Assembly: GCF_002884495.1 (NCBI RefSeq)
Contig: NZ_KZ614145.1
Coordinates: 2,122,423 to 2,186,422, forward strand
Direction of reading: 5' to 3'
From: Rummeliibacillus pycnus
GTDB taxonomy: Bacteria > Bacillota > Bacilli > Bacillales_A > Planococcaceae
DNA: 64,000 nt
Positions within the stretch are counted from its first letter, which is position 1. The number at the start of each line of letters is the position of its first letter. Below the pieces are notes generated by a model, which had not been told where the DNA came from, searched no databases, and worked only from the letters and a program-made list of their open reading frames with translations. The translations under genes were made by a program, and so were the position numbers. Below, in pieces: positions 9,258 through 18,828 of the stretch.

Positions 9258-9971
9258 CTATAATTGACGAAGATCTTGCATTATTTCTGTTTTTGATTTT
9301 GTTTTTTCATCAATTTCTTTTATCACTCTTGCAGGCGCACCTACAACAACAGTGTATGGAGGTACGTCTTTCGTAACAACAGCGCCTGCTGCTACCACAG
9401 CTCCTTCTCCCACTCGGCAACCTTCTAATACAACTGCATTTGCACCAATCATAACATTATCTTCAATTACTACTGGATCAGCACTTGGTGGTTCAATAAC
9501 ACCTGCTAGAACAGCACCTGCACCAATATGGCAATCTTTTCCGACAGTAGCGCGACCACCTAATACAGCGTTCATATCAATCATTGAACGATCGCCAATT
9601 TCTGCACCAATATTAATAACACTGCCCATCATAATCACAACATTGTTACCAATTGTTACTTGATCACGGATGATTGCACCTGGTTCAATACGTGCATTAA
9701 TGCCTTTTAAGTCTAAAGTTGGAACAGCTGAGTTACGACGATCATTTTCAATTACATAATCTTCAATAATATCTTTATGAGCTTCTAATGTTTTTTGTAC
9801 TTCCGCCCATTCACCAAAAACAACTACAGAATTGCCTTCTCCAAAAACTTTGCTACTTTCCCCAAATGCTAATGAAGAGACATTATTACCCTTAACGTAA
9901 ACTTTTACAGGTGTTGCTTTTTTAGCATTTGCTAAATATGAAATAATTTCTTGTGCGTTTAATTTTTGCAT
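9258..9971 (-). CDS. dapH: Tetrahydrodipicolinate N-acetyltransferase
   Basis: 237 residues. The N-terminal 90 residues form the DapH-specific domain; the rest is a left-handed beta-helix of hexapeptide repeats (IGNNVVI, IGDRSMI, VGKDCHI, IGANAVV, VGEGAVV). The enzyme acetylates 2,3,4,5-tetrahydropyridine-2,6-dicarboxylate with acetyl-CoA, committing it to diaminopimelate and lysine. It is full length and starts with a clear AGGAGG site. First gene of the dapH-ykuR pair; ccpC lies upstream in the same direction with a 62-base gap. Confidence 0.93.
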   Translation of the reverse strand: MQKLNAQEIISYLANAKKATPVKVYVKGNNVSSLAFGESSKVFGEGNSVVVFGEWAEVQKTLEAHKDIIEDYVIENDRRNSAVPTLDLKGINARIEPGAIIRDQVTIGNNVVIMMGSVINIGAEIGDRSMIDMNAVLGGRATVGKDCHIGAGAVLAGVIEPPSADPVVIEDNVMIGANAVVLEGCRVGEGAVVAAGAVVTKDVPPYTVVVGAPARVIKEIDEKTKSKTEIMQDLRQL

Positions 9972-10033
9972 TCAACAATTCCTCCTATAAATATAAAAAT
10001 ATGCACTTATTGTACACGAAAAATGAGAATATT

Positions 10034-10930
10034 TCATTTATTTTTTGAATAATCATACAAACACTCTGCATGTTTTTTCACAAGTTCTACAAAAGCTGCA
10101 ACTTGTCTTAATTCAAACGATGATTCATAACCGATTAACCATGTATCACGAGTTAATTCAAATTCTTCTTCGTTATTCGTCAATGGAATCGTATTAACAT
10201 CCTCTTGACCACTTAAAGTGATAGATGGTAAGATTGCGTAACCAATTCCATTTAAAGCCATTTGCTTACAAGTTTCAATTTGGTCCACTGTAATTTGATG
10301 ACGTGGATTAGAAGAAAAATGACGTTGCCACCATTGTTGAATTTCTTGATAATAATTTGAATCACTTTTAAATTGTATAAATGGTCTTTCCGTATTAAAA
10401 ACTTCCTCAACAGAAGTAATTTCTGTATCCACCAAATACAAAGTATCTCTAAAAAGATGCTGTTTTGAACCTTTCCAATCTGTATGTCCACGTACAATTC
10501 CAACATGCGCTTCACCATCGTAAAGCGATTTTACTATTTCCGAACTCCAACCAGTAATCAGTGAAATTTTTGCATCTGGATATTGCGTTACAAAATCTTT
10601 TAACACTTTCGGTAACCATGTATGTCCGACAATGGATGCACATGCAATTTTAAGAGTACCATGCACTTTTGAGTTTAATGATTGAATGTTTTCATATATT
10701 TCTTCTTTTTTCGTCATCATTTCAATCGCAAATTGAATGACAAGCTCTCCTGCTGGAGTAGCTGTTAGTCCTTTTTGGGAACGAATAAAAAGTTGAGCTC
10801 CCCAATCTTTTTCAATGGATTGTAGACGTTGGGATAAAGCAGGCTGAGACAAAAATAATCGTTCTGCTGCTTTACGCATATTTCCTTCTTCAGAAAGCAC
10901 TTTGATGATTTGAGCTTCTGTTGTATTCAT
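10034..10930 (-). CDS. ccpC: LysR-type regulator CcpC of TCA-cycle genes
   Basis: 298 residues. The winged helix-turn-helix (about 17-40, NMRKAAERLFLSQPALSQRL) is followed by a LysR effector domain with ITGWSSE and VDQIETCKQMALNGIGYAILPS, stretches that match B. subtilis CcpC (YkuM) as I know it. CcpC responds to citrate and represses citrate synthase and aconitase genes. The order darB-ccpC-(dapH-ykuR) also matches B. subtilis, minus the flavodoxin genes ykuNOP. Confidence 0.88.
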   Translation of the reverse strand: MNTTEAQIIKVLSEEGNMRKAAERLFLSQPALSQRLQSIEKDWGAQLFIRSQKGLTATPAGELVIQFAIEMMTKKEEIYENIQSLNSKVHGTLKIACASIVGHTWLPKVLKDFVTQYPDAKISLITGWSSEIVKSLYDGEAHVGIVRGHTDWKGSKQHLFRDTLYLVDTEITSVEEVFNTERPFIQFKSDSNYYQEIQQWWQRHFSSNPRHQITVDQIETCKQMALNGIGYAILPSITLSGQEDVNTIPLTNNEEEFELTRDTWLIGYESSFELRQVAAFVELVKKHAECLYDYSKNK

Positions 10931-11061
10931 GCAAAGAACCTCCTTTTTCTAAAACTTCTCCAATCCTTAAATCCTTATTCTCATATAGATGATAGCATTT
11001 TTCAATACTTTCATTCTAGTAAGTCAATCTAACTTATATCCAAGTACCTTAAAGTTTAAAA

Positions 11062-11095
11062 ATCAAAATAAAAAGGCCCAAAGCTGGACCTTCTT
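11062..11095 (-). terminator. Terminator after darB
   Basis: Stem AAGGTCC/GGGCCTT (one G-T pair) with a six-base loop, then TTTTATTTT on the minus strand, directly after the darB stop. Confidence 0.7.
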
Positions 11096-11108
11096 TTAAA
11101 CTCAAAAA

Positions 11109-11552
11109 TTAAGAATTAAATTGATAGATATGTTTTTTTAACTGTTTCAGGATTACACGTCTCGTCATAATACCAACAAATCTCTCCTCATCATCCACTA
11201 CACATAAAAAAGCATGGTTAATGACAAGATCTAATGCTTTTTGAAATTTATCGTTGATATTGAGAGTAGCTACTTTGGTTTCCATAATGTCATTTACTTT
11301 TATATTTTCCAAATTTTCAAATTCAATGTGGTCTAATCCTAATATTGATTCTGTGATCATACGAATACTAAGTAAACCGTGAAGACGATATTCTGCATCT
11401 AGTACTGGAATAGAAGAATAACCAGTTTTTGTAAGAACAAGTAATGCATGCTCTGCATTATTTCCTAATTGTACATGTGCAACTTTTTCTGAAGATATAA
11501 TCAAATCAACTATCGGCATTTCAAGAAAATCTCTGCTAGTCATAGAAATCAT
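11109..11552 (-). CDS. darB: CBS-domain c-di-AMP receptor DarB (CbpB/YkuL)
   Basis: 147 residues, the same length as B. subtilis DarB, made of two CBS motifs (about 10-65 and 80-140) with nothing else attached. Known of the family: apo-DarB binds and stimulates the (p)ppGpp synthetase Rel and pyruvate carboxylase when c-di-AMP, and thus potassium, is low. It lies beside ccpC, as ykuL-ykuM in B. subtilis. A potassium channel gene (ktrD) and a small alarmone synthetase (relQ) are elsewhere in this window. Own terminator downstream. Confidence 0.85.
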   Translation of the reverse strand: MISMTSRDFLEMPIVDLIISSEKVAHVQLGNNAEHALLVLTKTGYSSIPVLDAEYRLHGLLSIRMITESILGLDHIEFENLENIKVNDIMETKVATLNINDKFQKALDLVINHAFLCVVDDEERFVGIMTRRVILKQLKKHIYQFNS

Positions 11553-11701
11553 TAAGTTCTACTCCTTCACTTGTTCAAAATTGAACAATAAACTACATTT
11601 TCATCTTACCATATATTATTCAAAGATTTCCATTAATGCACTTGAAAGCATTTTCATCATTATATTTTTCATCAAAAGCTGCCATGTATAACAAATAGTT
11701 A

Positions 11702-11938
11702 TTATCGATAAAATAAAATGTAGTAAATCATAACAATTCCCATAAAAAGGCCTGCGATGCCATACATCCATATGATCGGATTTAAAATATTGGGGTTATT
11801 TTCAACTGTTTCTGAATAGGATTCATCATGCGTACCTTCTTGAACCTCCTGATTTTTTGCAATTCGCATCGTCCAAATTAATGAGACTATACAAATCAAT
11901 AATCCGACAAATATTAAAGGCCAAGTCCAAATTCCCAT
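11702..11938 (-). CDS. Small two-segment membrane protein of unknown function
   Basis: 78 residues: membrane segment at about 6-24, a polar acidic middle (about 28-52), and a second segment at about 56-76. The start has a GGAGAGAGGG site. I do not recognise the family. It stands alone between darB and the EAL gene, with no terminator seen directly after it, so read-through toward darB is possible. Confidence 0.6.
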   Translation of the reverse strand: MGIWTWPLIFVGLLICIVSLIWTMRIAKNQEVQEGTHDESYSETVENNPNILNPIIWMYGIAGLFMGIVMIYYILFYR

Positions 11939-12021
11939 AGAAAACCCTCTCTCCTTTTTCTATAGTATGACTCTGTTGGATTTCGTTTATTCAGGGGTCT
12001 TTTCTCAACTAAATTATTTAC

Positions 12022-12059
12022 ATAAAAAAACGTGCCCGATTTTCTAAAACGGACACGTT
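12022..12059 (-). terminator. Terminator downstream of the GGDEF/EAL gene
   Basis: Ten-bp stem AACGTGTCCG/CGGGCACGTT (one G-T pair) with TTTTTTT on the minus strand. It lies 112 bases beyond the stop codon, with nothing recognised in between. Confidence 0.75.
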
Positions 12060-12170
12060 AGAACCTTCATATTTTCTAATCCTTAAAAGATTGATAAAAC
12101 GAAACAAAACTTGATTCAAACATTTCTTCACTTTCGTTCCAAAGCATAACTATTTTGTGATTAACAATAA

Positions 12171-14189
12171 CTAAACTAAATACGAATCCTTATCCATAAA
12201 TGGAATTGTTTTCATTAGTTCGCGTAAAGGTAAAGGTTTACTGAATAAAAATCCCTGTGCTTTTTTACATTGATTATCTTTTAAAAAGCCAACATGTTCT
12301 TTTTTTTCGACACCTTCAGCGATTACATCTAGTCCAAGACTATGAGCTAAGTGAATGATTGTTTTAGCAATCGCACGATCTTTCTCATCTGTATCCATAT
12401 CTCGAATAAATGATTGATCAATTTTAATTATATCTATAGGATATCTTTTAATATAGCTTAATGAAGAATAGCCTGTACCAAAATCATCGATTGATATGAT
12501 TAATCCCATGCTTTTTAGCTGTTTTAAAATAATCATTGTATCTTCCGCATCAGTCATGGAGCTTTCAGTAATTTCAAGTTCTAAACATTCAGGACTTACA
12601 TCGTATTTTTTTAAATATTGTAGAATTTTAGAAGCCAGTTTATCTTCTCTGAATTGTTTTGGAGATATATTAACGGCAATTCTGACATTTGTAATATTTT
12701 CCTTTTCCCATTCTCTTAATTGTTGACATGCTTGTTCTAATACCCAATCCCCAATTTCAATAATCAAACCAGATTCTTCAGCGATTGGAATAAATTTATC
12801 TGGCGATACAAAACCAAACTTAGGATTTTGCCATCTTAATAATGCTTCAAAACTTGTAATCTTTTCTGTTTCCAAATCAATCTGAGGCTGATAATAGACC
12901 ATTAGCTCATCTTTTTCTATTGCTCTACGTAAATGCGCTTCCATTAAGGCCGTATTACGAAACTGATCCTCCATTTCACTTTGATAAAAACGATATCCTG
13001 AGCGTCCTCTCTCTTTTAAATAAAACAAAGCCTGATTTGATTTTCGAAGCAATTCTTCGACATGATCACCATCATTTGGATAGCAAGAAATACCGATTGA
13101 TGCTGAAATTGAAAATTCAAAATCCCCAATGTTTAGTGGTTCTTTTAATATGTGTATAATTTTCATAGCTACCGTTTGAATCAATTCCTTAGTAGTGTTT
13201 TGTACAACAAAAATAAAATTCTCACCATTAAGTTTATAAAGGTAACTACTGTCATTAATAAAATATGAAATACGATTTGCTGCTTCGTTTAATAATATAT
13301 CTCCAACTGCTGCCCCATAGTTTTCGTTAACCTTTTTAAAACGTTCTAACTCAATTGAAAGTACAGCCACTTTTTGCTTTTTCCGCTTGGCATCTTGGAT
13401 TACTTCTGGAAAGTGCTCATTAAGAGCCTTATTATTCCATGCTCCAGTTAATTGATCATGATACGATAAATAAGTTACGCTCATATTCTTATCACTATAA
13501 GGTGTTATATCCCGAAATATAAGTAATATTTTTATAACTTTTTGATATTCTACTATTGGTATACTCTTAGCAAAGATCACCACTGTTTTCCCTTCGATGG
13601 TTTTAATACCACAATCGGCTAATTCAAGAGGTTTTTTGTATTCAACAGTATCTTCAATTAGTTTTTGAATTTTATCTTTAGAGAATATTGATACAAATTC
13701 ATATAATGACTTTCCGGAAATATAGGAATCCTTGTAACCGAATTTTGCCTTCGCAGCTTGATTACTATCAAGAATAATACCTTTTTGATCAATCGTAATA
13801 ATAGAATCTAAATTTTGTTCTAACAAATTACTAAATAATGAATCATGATGTTGCTTATGTATTGAGCATAAGTAGTAAGTTTCTTCAACTTCACGTCCTA
13901 CTAATATGCTAATTTTACGATTGTTATCAATATTTAGCTCCATTTCATCATGAGGCTGTAATAACATAGGTCTTAATATCAACCAAATGTTACTTGGTAA
14001 ATATCTTTCTGCCAATGAATTATTTTCATGAAAATGCCCAAACTCTCTTTGGCAATCATCACTTGCAAAAATTATATTAAATCGTTCTTCTATTCTTTGT
14101 ATCATAAAAGTAATAGCAGAAGACTCAAATTTGCTATAATAACTAGCAATCCTTTTCAAAGACATAAGGTCTAAAGTTGGTTTTTTCAT
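12171..14189 (-). CDS. PAS-GGDEF-EAL protein; EAL intact, GGDEF degenerate
   Basis: 672 residues with no membrane segment: an N-terminal sensory region including a PAS domain (about 115-235), a GGDEF domain (about 245-405) and an EAL domain (about 415-660). The GGDEF loop reads NGENF, so cyclase activity is unlikely; such domains often bind GTP and regulate the EAL part. The EAL domain keeps EAL, NISPKQF, E in ITESS, DDFGTGYSS, KID, EGVE and AQGF, so c-di-GMP phosphodiesterase activity is expected. Start preceded by TTGGAGG. Monocistronic. Confidence 0.88.
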   Translation of the reverse strand: MKKPTLDLMSLKRIASYYSKFESSAITFMIQRIEERFNIIFASDDCQREFGHFHENNSLAERYLPSNIWLILRPMLLQPHDEMELNIDNNRKISILVGREVEETYYLCSIHKQHHDSLFSNLLEQNLDSIITIDQKGIILDSNQAAKAKFGYKDSYISGKSLYEFVSIFSKDKIQKLIEDTVEYKKPLELADCGIKTIEGKTVVIFAKSIPIVEYQKVIKILLIFRDITPYSDKNMSVTYLSYHDQLTGAWNNKALNEHFPEVIQDAKRKKQKVAVLSIELERFKKVNENYGAAVGDILLNEAANRISYFINDSSYLYKLNGENFIFVVQNTTKELIQTVAMKIIHILKEPLNIGDFEFSISASIGISCYPNDGDHVEELLRKSNQALFYLKERGRSGYRFYQSEMEDQFRNTALMEAHLRRAIEKDELMVYYQPQIDLETEKITSFEALLRWQNPKFGFVSPDKFIPIAEESGLIIEIGDWVLEQACQQLREWEKENITNVRIAVNISPKQFREDKLASKILQYLKKYDVSPECLELEITESSMTDAEDTMIILKQLKSMGLIISIDDFGTGYSSLSYIKRYPIDIIKIDQSFIRDMDTDEKDRAIAKTIIHLAHSLGLDVIAEGVEKKEHVGFLKDNQCKKAQGFLFSKPLPLRELMKTIPFMDKDSYLV

Positions 14190-14397
14190 GTATTGCCTCC
14201 AATGAAAAACATATACTATATGACTATCATAATAGATTTTCTTTAAAATTTATATAAAAAATATGAATTAATCGAATAAAAAACAAATTAGAAACTTTCC
14301 GATAATATCTCCATATTATTTTTGCTTCACTAATCTTATCCTAAAGAACGAGTCGTGGTGTTGCCAACCTTTACCTTATTAAATGGAAAAGTCTATT

Positions 14398-16509
14398 TTA
14401 TTCTTCATCTGTTAACATTCTTGAAGATTCTTTCAAAAAAATCTCTTGACTGTTAATAGATTGCTCACAATTTCTTTTTTCTTTGTAATGATAGACACCA
14501 TCTGCGCCTTGAATACGAGCCTTAACATTATCACATAATTGCGTTTTCATAATTTCCATTATCCGTACTTTGATTTCTGTATTGAAAATAGGGAAAAGGA
14601 TTTCAACACGTTTAACCATATTACGTGTCATCATATCCGCTGAAGAAAGATATAATTTGTTTTCTCCATTATGATTGAACCAATAGATCCGGGAATGCTC
14701 TAAAAAACGTCCAACGATACTTGTAACAATAATATTCTCACTAATTCCCGGTACACCTGGTCGTAAACAGCATATACCACGAATAATTAATTCAATTTTC
14801 ACACCTGCAATTGATGCTTCATACATTTTCATGATTAGCTCTTTATCTGTTAAAGAATTCATTTTCGCACGTATATGACCATTGCCGTATTTTTTTTGAC
14901 AGATAATTTCTTCATCTATTAATTTGATAAATTCACTACGAATATCATATGGGGATACAACCAAATGATGAAAATTCGGTTTTTCAGTATATCCACTTAA
15001 ATAATTGAAAAAATTTGTTGCATCAATTCCTATTTTTTTATTTGTTGTAATAATACCCATATCCGTATAAATTTTTGCGGTTGCATCATTATAATTTCCC
15101 GTACCCAAATGGACAAAACGTTCAATACGACCTTGACGTTTTCGAACGACTAAGGTGATTTTAGAATGTGTTTTTAAATTATGCATACCGTATATAACAA
15201 GACATCCTGCTTGTTCAAGCTCTTTTGCCCAATGCACATTATTTTCTTCATCAAATCTTGCTTTTAACTCAACTAAAACAGTTACTTGTTTACCATTTTC
15301 CGCAGCTTGCTTTAATGCTTGTATAACCGGTGAATTACCACTTACTCGATAAAGCGTCTGCTTAATTGCAAGAACAGTTGGATCTTCTGCGGCTTCTGTT
15401 ACAAAATCAACAATTGGTGCAAAGGATTCATATGGGTGGTGAAAGAACAAATCTTGTGTTAATGCTTTTTCAAATAAGTCCTCATCTGACTCTAAGTCGA
15501 GTGGTGCTTGAGGAATAAAGCTTTCGTATTCAAGATATTCCCTACCTTCAGCAATTACCTTACAAAATGAAAATAAAAACGTTAAATCTAATGGACAATC
15601 CAAACTATAAACATCGGCTTCCCAATCTTCTAACACCTTGAGAAGATATTGCAATACGTCTTCATCCATCTCACCTGAACGAACTTCTATTCGACTAACT
15701 GCACCCCATTTACGCTTTTTCAACTCTTTTTCAATCTCAACTAGAAGATCACGTGCACCTTCTTCATGTATAGTCAAATCTGCATTACGTGTTAAACGGA
15801 AGGATTGGGCTGATTTCACTTTGTATCCCAAAAACAATTTATCAATGTTCGCACTAATAACATCTTCCAATAATACACCACGTATTTCATTAGCAGCTGA
15901 TGGTATCTGAATAAATCGATCTATAACTGAAGGAACTTGAACAATAGCTATTTTTTCACGAAATTCAGGTTCCGCATTCTCTTGCTCAAGAAGAACAATA
16001 ATATTCATCGTTTTGCTAAGTAATGTTGGAAAAGGTCGGTAAGCATCTACTGCTACAGGGGTTAGTACTGGAAAGATAATTTCTTCAAAGTATTCATTTA
16101 AAAATAAATGTTGTTCATCATTCAGATGATCAATTTTTTGTAAAAAAACCTTTTCCTTAGGCAGTTGTTTCAGTACTAAATCTTTATATACCTCTGTTTG
16201 GCGGGCAACAAGTGCTTGTGTCCTTTCAAAAATACGGGACAATTGTTCCTTGGGGGTTAATCCTGATTTATTTTCCGGCTTATGGAAACCGGCTCTAACT
16301 TGATCTTGAAGACCAGCAACTCTAACCATAAAAAATTCATCTAAATTAGAACTGAAAATCGCTAAGAACTTTAAACGTTCCAATAAAGGATTATTCGTAT
16401 CTTCAGCCTCTTGTAAAACACGTTCATTGAATGCTAACCAACTCAGCTCACGATTATTGTAATACTGTGGTTTAGCAATTTCTTCAAAATCTATTTTTGT
16501 AGCTTCCAT
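14398..16509 (-). CDS. ppk: Polyphosphate kinase PPK1
   Basis: 703 residues covering the four PPK1 domains: N-terminal (WLAFNERVLQEA, about 24-35), head, and two phospholipase-D-like C domains with the active-site histidine stretch THSKITLVVRK and HLGTGNYND. PPK1 reversibly moves the terminal phosphate of ATP onto polyphosphate chains. The gene starts three bases after ppx ends, and GGAAGGG lies before its ATG, so one message should carry both the polymerising and the degrading enzyme. Confidence 0.95.
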   Translation of the reverse strand: MEATKIDFEEIAKPQYYNNRELSWLAFNERVLQEAEDTNNPLLERLKFLAIFSSNLDEFFMVRVAGLQDQVRAGFHKPENKSGLTPKEQLSRIFERTQALVARQTEVYKDLVLKQLPKEKVFLQKIDHLNDEQHLFLNEYFEEIIFPVLTPVAVDAYRPFPTLLSKTMNIIVLLEQENAEPEFREKIAIVQVPSVIDRFIQIPSAANEIRGVLLEDVISANIDKLFLGYKVKSAQSFRLTRNADLTIHEEGARDLLVEIEKELKKRKWGAVSRIEVRSGEMDEDVLQYLLKVLEDWEADVYSLDCPLDLTFLFSFCKVIAEGREYLEYESFIPQAPLDLESDEDLFEKALTQDLFFHHPYESFAPIVDFVTEAAEDPTVLAIKQTLYRVSGNSPVIQALKQAAENGKQVTVLVELKARFDEENNVHWAKELEQAGCLVIYGMHNLKTHSKITLVVRKRQGRIERFVHLGTGNYNDATAKIYTDMGIITTNKKIGIDATNFFNYLSGYTEKPNFHHLVVSPYDIRSEFIKLIDEEIICQKKYGNGHIRAKMNSLTDKELIMKMYEASIAGVKIELIIRGICCLRPGVPGISENIIVTSIVGRFLEHSRIYWFNHNGENKLYLSSADMMTRNMVKRVEILFPIFNTEIKVRIMEIMKTQLCDNVKARIQGADGVYHYKEKRNCEQSINSQEIFLKESSRMLTDEE

Positions 16510-16512
16510 TAT

Positions 16513-18051
16513 TTACCCTTCCTTTTCTATAAAGTGTAAAGTGACATCTCCTGGGAATAACTTTTCTATGTGTTTTTTCTGTCGGTTTACTTTATACTTT
16601 TCTGCTAATGCATTTCCCCTTGTATAAATACGAATAATTGTATGTTGTTCCTTTTGATCAATTTCAATATTCTCTACTATTTTTCGCTTTGACGCATCCA
16701 ATGCATAAACAAATTTTAATAAAGCACCTATCCCCTGTATTTGCTTTAATTCATCCTTTGTAAACCATTCAAGAAATGGTTGGACATATCTTTTGAATTC
16801 ATCTTTATTTTTATAGGATGCTAATAATGCTAACCGTACTCTTTCTTTATGCCCTAAACCATCTATTGATCGATTTGATAATAGATAAAATGTATGTTGA
16901 CTTGCAGCATCTGCTTCAATATATTCCCCTAGATAGAATAGTTTTGCAGCCTGCATCATTATTGTTAGATCATCATCAGAATATAGGAGTGCACCATGCC
17001 TACAAAATTCTCGATACGTTATTTCACAGAGTTTAACAAAATACTGATTATGCGCTTCTGATTTTCCAAACTCCTGCGCTAGAAAATCAATATTAATTTC
17101 AAAGACTCGATATTTATCAAATGCACTTGGGTTCTCATTTAATATTTTTTCAAAAATGAGGCCTTCTCTAAGCCCTTTTCGACTAAATTGGAAGATTGGA
17201 CTTTGCACGACATCCATTAATGCTTGAAAAACTTCTAATACAGGTGCAATAATATCTGCCCTATCACTTGACAATCCATCAAGTTGTTTTAATTCTTCAA
17301 AGCTTAATCCTGCTATTTCTAAACGTATAGAATTAAAATCTTCTTTTGTCATTTTATATTGATGGATTCCCGAAATAGGATATTTTTTCTTTCTTTGATC
17401 CATTTTCGCCATATTACGTGCGCTTCCACCTATACCAATGACAGGCAACATTAAACCTACTAACCAGTTTAAGGATAAAAATTGTTGTTTTGCAAACTGA
17501 TAGATCCTATTTCTTTCTTCGATTGTTAATGTATTACTTTTCATAAATTGTTGCTTAAGTGATACAGATCCAAAAGGGAAACTATATGACTTAATTAACT
17601 GCTTGTTATGGAAATAGGTAATCTCTGTACTACCCCCACCCATATCAATCGTCACCGCAGATGGTGTAGCTATTGAATGTACTACAGCTAAATAACCATA
17701 AAAGGCTTCTTGTTCTTCAGATAATAATTTAATTTCAATGCCAATTTCATCTTTCATTTTCTCTAATATTTCTTGACCATTCGTTGACTGGCGAATGGCT
17801 GCTGTTGCTGTTGCAAGTACATTATTGATACCGTAGTCATGTAACATATCCTGAAAAGAAATCAAAATATTTTTCAATTTTAATATTCCTTGTTCCGATA
17901 ATGTCCCATTAGGTAAAATATAATTACGTAAGCGAGCGACAACTTTAATATTTTCAATTTCTTTCATTCCACGTTTTACATCGTATTTGTATAGTACTAA
18001 TCTAATTGTATTAGATCCAATATCAATGATTGCTGCTTTAAAATTTCTCAC
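16513..18051 (-). CDS. ppx: Exopolyphosphatase (Ppx/GppA family)
   Basis: About 512 residues. The actin-like ATPase fold begins AAIIDIGSNTIRLVLYK (phosphate-1 motif) and continues with TIDMGGGSTEI (phosphate-2 motif); the C-terminal third is an HD-like helical domain as in long Ppx proteins. It removes phosphate from the ends of polyphosphate, and GppA-type members also hydrolyse pppGpp. I prefer the GTG at 18051 because GAGGAAG then has proper spacing; the GTG at 18060 is too close to that site. First gene of ppx-ppk. Confidence 0.9.
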   Translation of the reverse strand: MRNFKAAIIDIGSNTIRLVLYKYDVKRGMKEIENIKVVARLRNYILPNGTLSEQGILKLKNILISFQDMLHDYGINNVLATATAAIRQSTNGQEILEKMKDEIGIEIKLLSEEQEAFYGYLAVVHSIATPSAVTIDMGGGSTEITYFHNKQLIKSYSFPFGSVSLKQQFMKSNTLTIEERNRIYQFAKQQFLSLNWLVGLMLPVIGIGGSARNMAKMDQRKKKYPISGIHQYKMTKEDFNSIRLEIAGLSFEELKQLDGLSSDRADIIAPVLEVFQALMDVVQSPIFQFSRKGLREGLIFEKILNENPSAFDKYRVFEINIDFLAQEFGKSEAHNQYFVKLCEITYREFCRHGALLYSDDDLTIMMQAAKLFYLGEYIEADAASQHTFYLLSNRSIDGLGHKERVRLALLASYKNKDEFKRYVQPFLEWFTKDELKQIQGIGALLKFVYALDASKRKIVENIEIDQKEQHTIIRIYTRGNALAEKYKVNRQKKHIEKLFPGDVTLHFIEKEG

Positions 18052-18096
18052 TAATGTCACTTCCTCATGTTTTCAACACTCTCTATATACAATGAA

Positions 18097-18124
18097 TTGT
18101 AATATTGGTATCATAGTATATTAT
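18097..18124 (+). promoter_or_regulatory. Sigma-A type promoter of ykyB
   Basis: TTGTAA at 18097-18102, 16-base spacer, TATTAT at 18119-18124, about 70 bases before the ykyB start in the ppx/ykyB divergent region. Confidence 0.5.
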
Positions 18125-18196
18125 AGATTGAATGGTCAGAATTTTCCCTCACATCATGTTTATTTTTATGTAGATTCTATGAAAGGTAGGTTTTTT

Positions 18197-18667
18197 ATGA
18201 GTAATCATCCTAAAGATGGAGAAATAGCTACAGCCATTTATACGGTTAATAAGCATGCAAAAACCGCCCTAGATAATCGACCACTATACACATTAAAACG
18301 CCTAGCTCTCGAGAAGATGATCCATTCAGGCCGTGCTAAAAAGTTAGGTCTGCATTTTGTCAAAAATCCACGCTATAGTCAACAACAATCCGCAGTGGTA
18401 ATTCAATGTGCTGATTATTATTTTCATACCTTACCTAAAAAAGAAGATTTTAATCAATTACCTCACTTAGGACATCTTGATGAAACATACCGTAATCCTC
18501 GTAGAAAAATGAGTCTAAATGTAGCAAAGAGTATATTAAATGATTTCTTAGATTTAAAATGTACTAAACAATTACCTAAAAAGAATAAGTTAACGCCAAA
18601 GAAAATTTATGATGAAAAGAAAAAACATGATTACTATAAAAACAGCAGTTATTTTTATGGCCATTGA
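18197..18667 (+). CDS. ykyB: YkyB family protein
   Basis: 156 residues, close to B. subtilis YkyB in length, with IATAIYTVNKHAKTA near the N-terminus, a conserved LHFVKNPRYSQQQS.VVI core and a basic C-terminus. No function is known to me. The start at 18197 follows AAAGGTAGG; the frame is open upstream, but that part overlaps the ppx start and is not coding-like. It converges on cheV as in B. subtilis, where cheV and ykyB are neighbours. Confidence 0.82.
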   Translation: MSNHPKDGEIATAIYTVNKHAKTALDNRPLYTLKRLALEKMIHSGRAKKLGLHFVKNPRYSQQQSAVVIQCADYYFHTLPKKEDFNQLPHLGHLDETYRNPRRKMSLNVAKSILNDFLDLKCTKQLPKKNKLTPKKIYDEKKKHDYYKNSSYFYGH

Positions 18668-18681
18668 TTGAAATTTATTAC

Positions 18682-18725
18682 AAAAAAGGATTTGCCCACA
18701 AGCCTTTTGGGACAAATCCTTTTCG
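18682..18725. terminator. Bidirectional terminator between ykyB and cheV
   Basis: AAAAGGATTTG pairs with CAAATCCTTTT around an inner GGG/CCC helix. A-rich and T-rich flanks fit termination in both directions. Confidence 0.75.
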
Positions 18726-18828
18726 AATAAGCTAGTGGCGTTCTGTAGGAAAAATCTCTTTGCAATCGTAATCTTAAAAAGTAGTTAGAACTGTCCGTAA
18801 AGAAATTATCCAACAGTCTATACAATTT

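Noticed and set aside
9352-9663. 103-codon ORF antisense to dapH
   Set aside because: Repeat-like Thr/Pro/Ala composition is the mirror of the hexapeptide repeats; no ribosome binding site.
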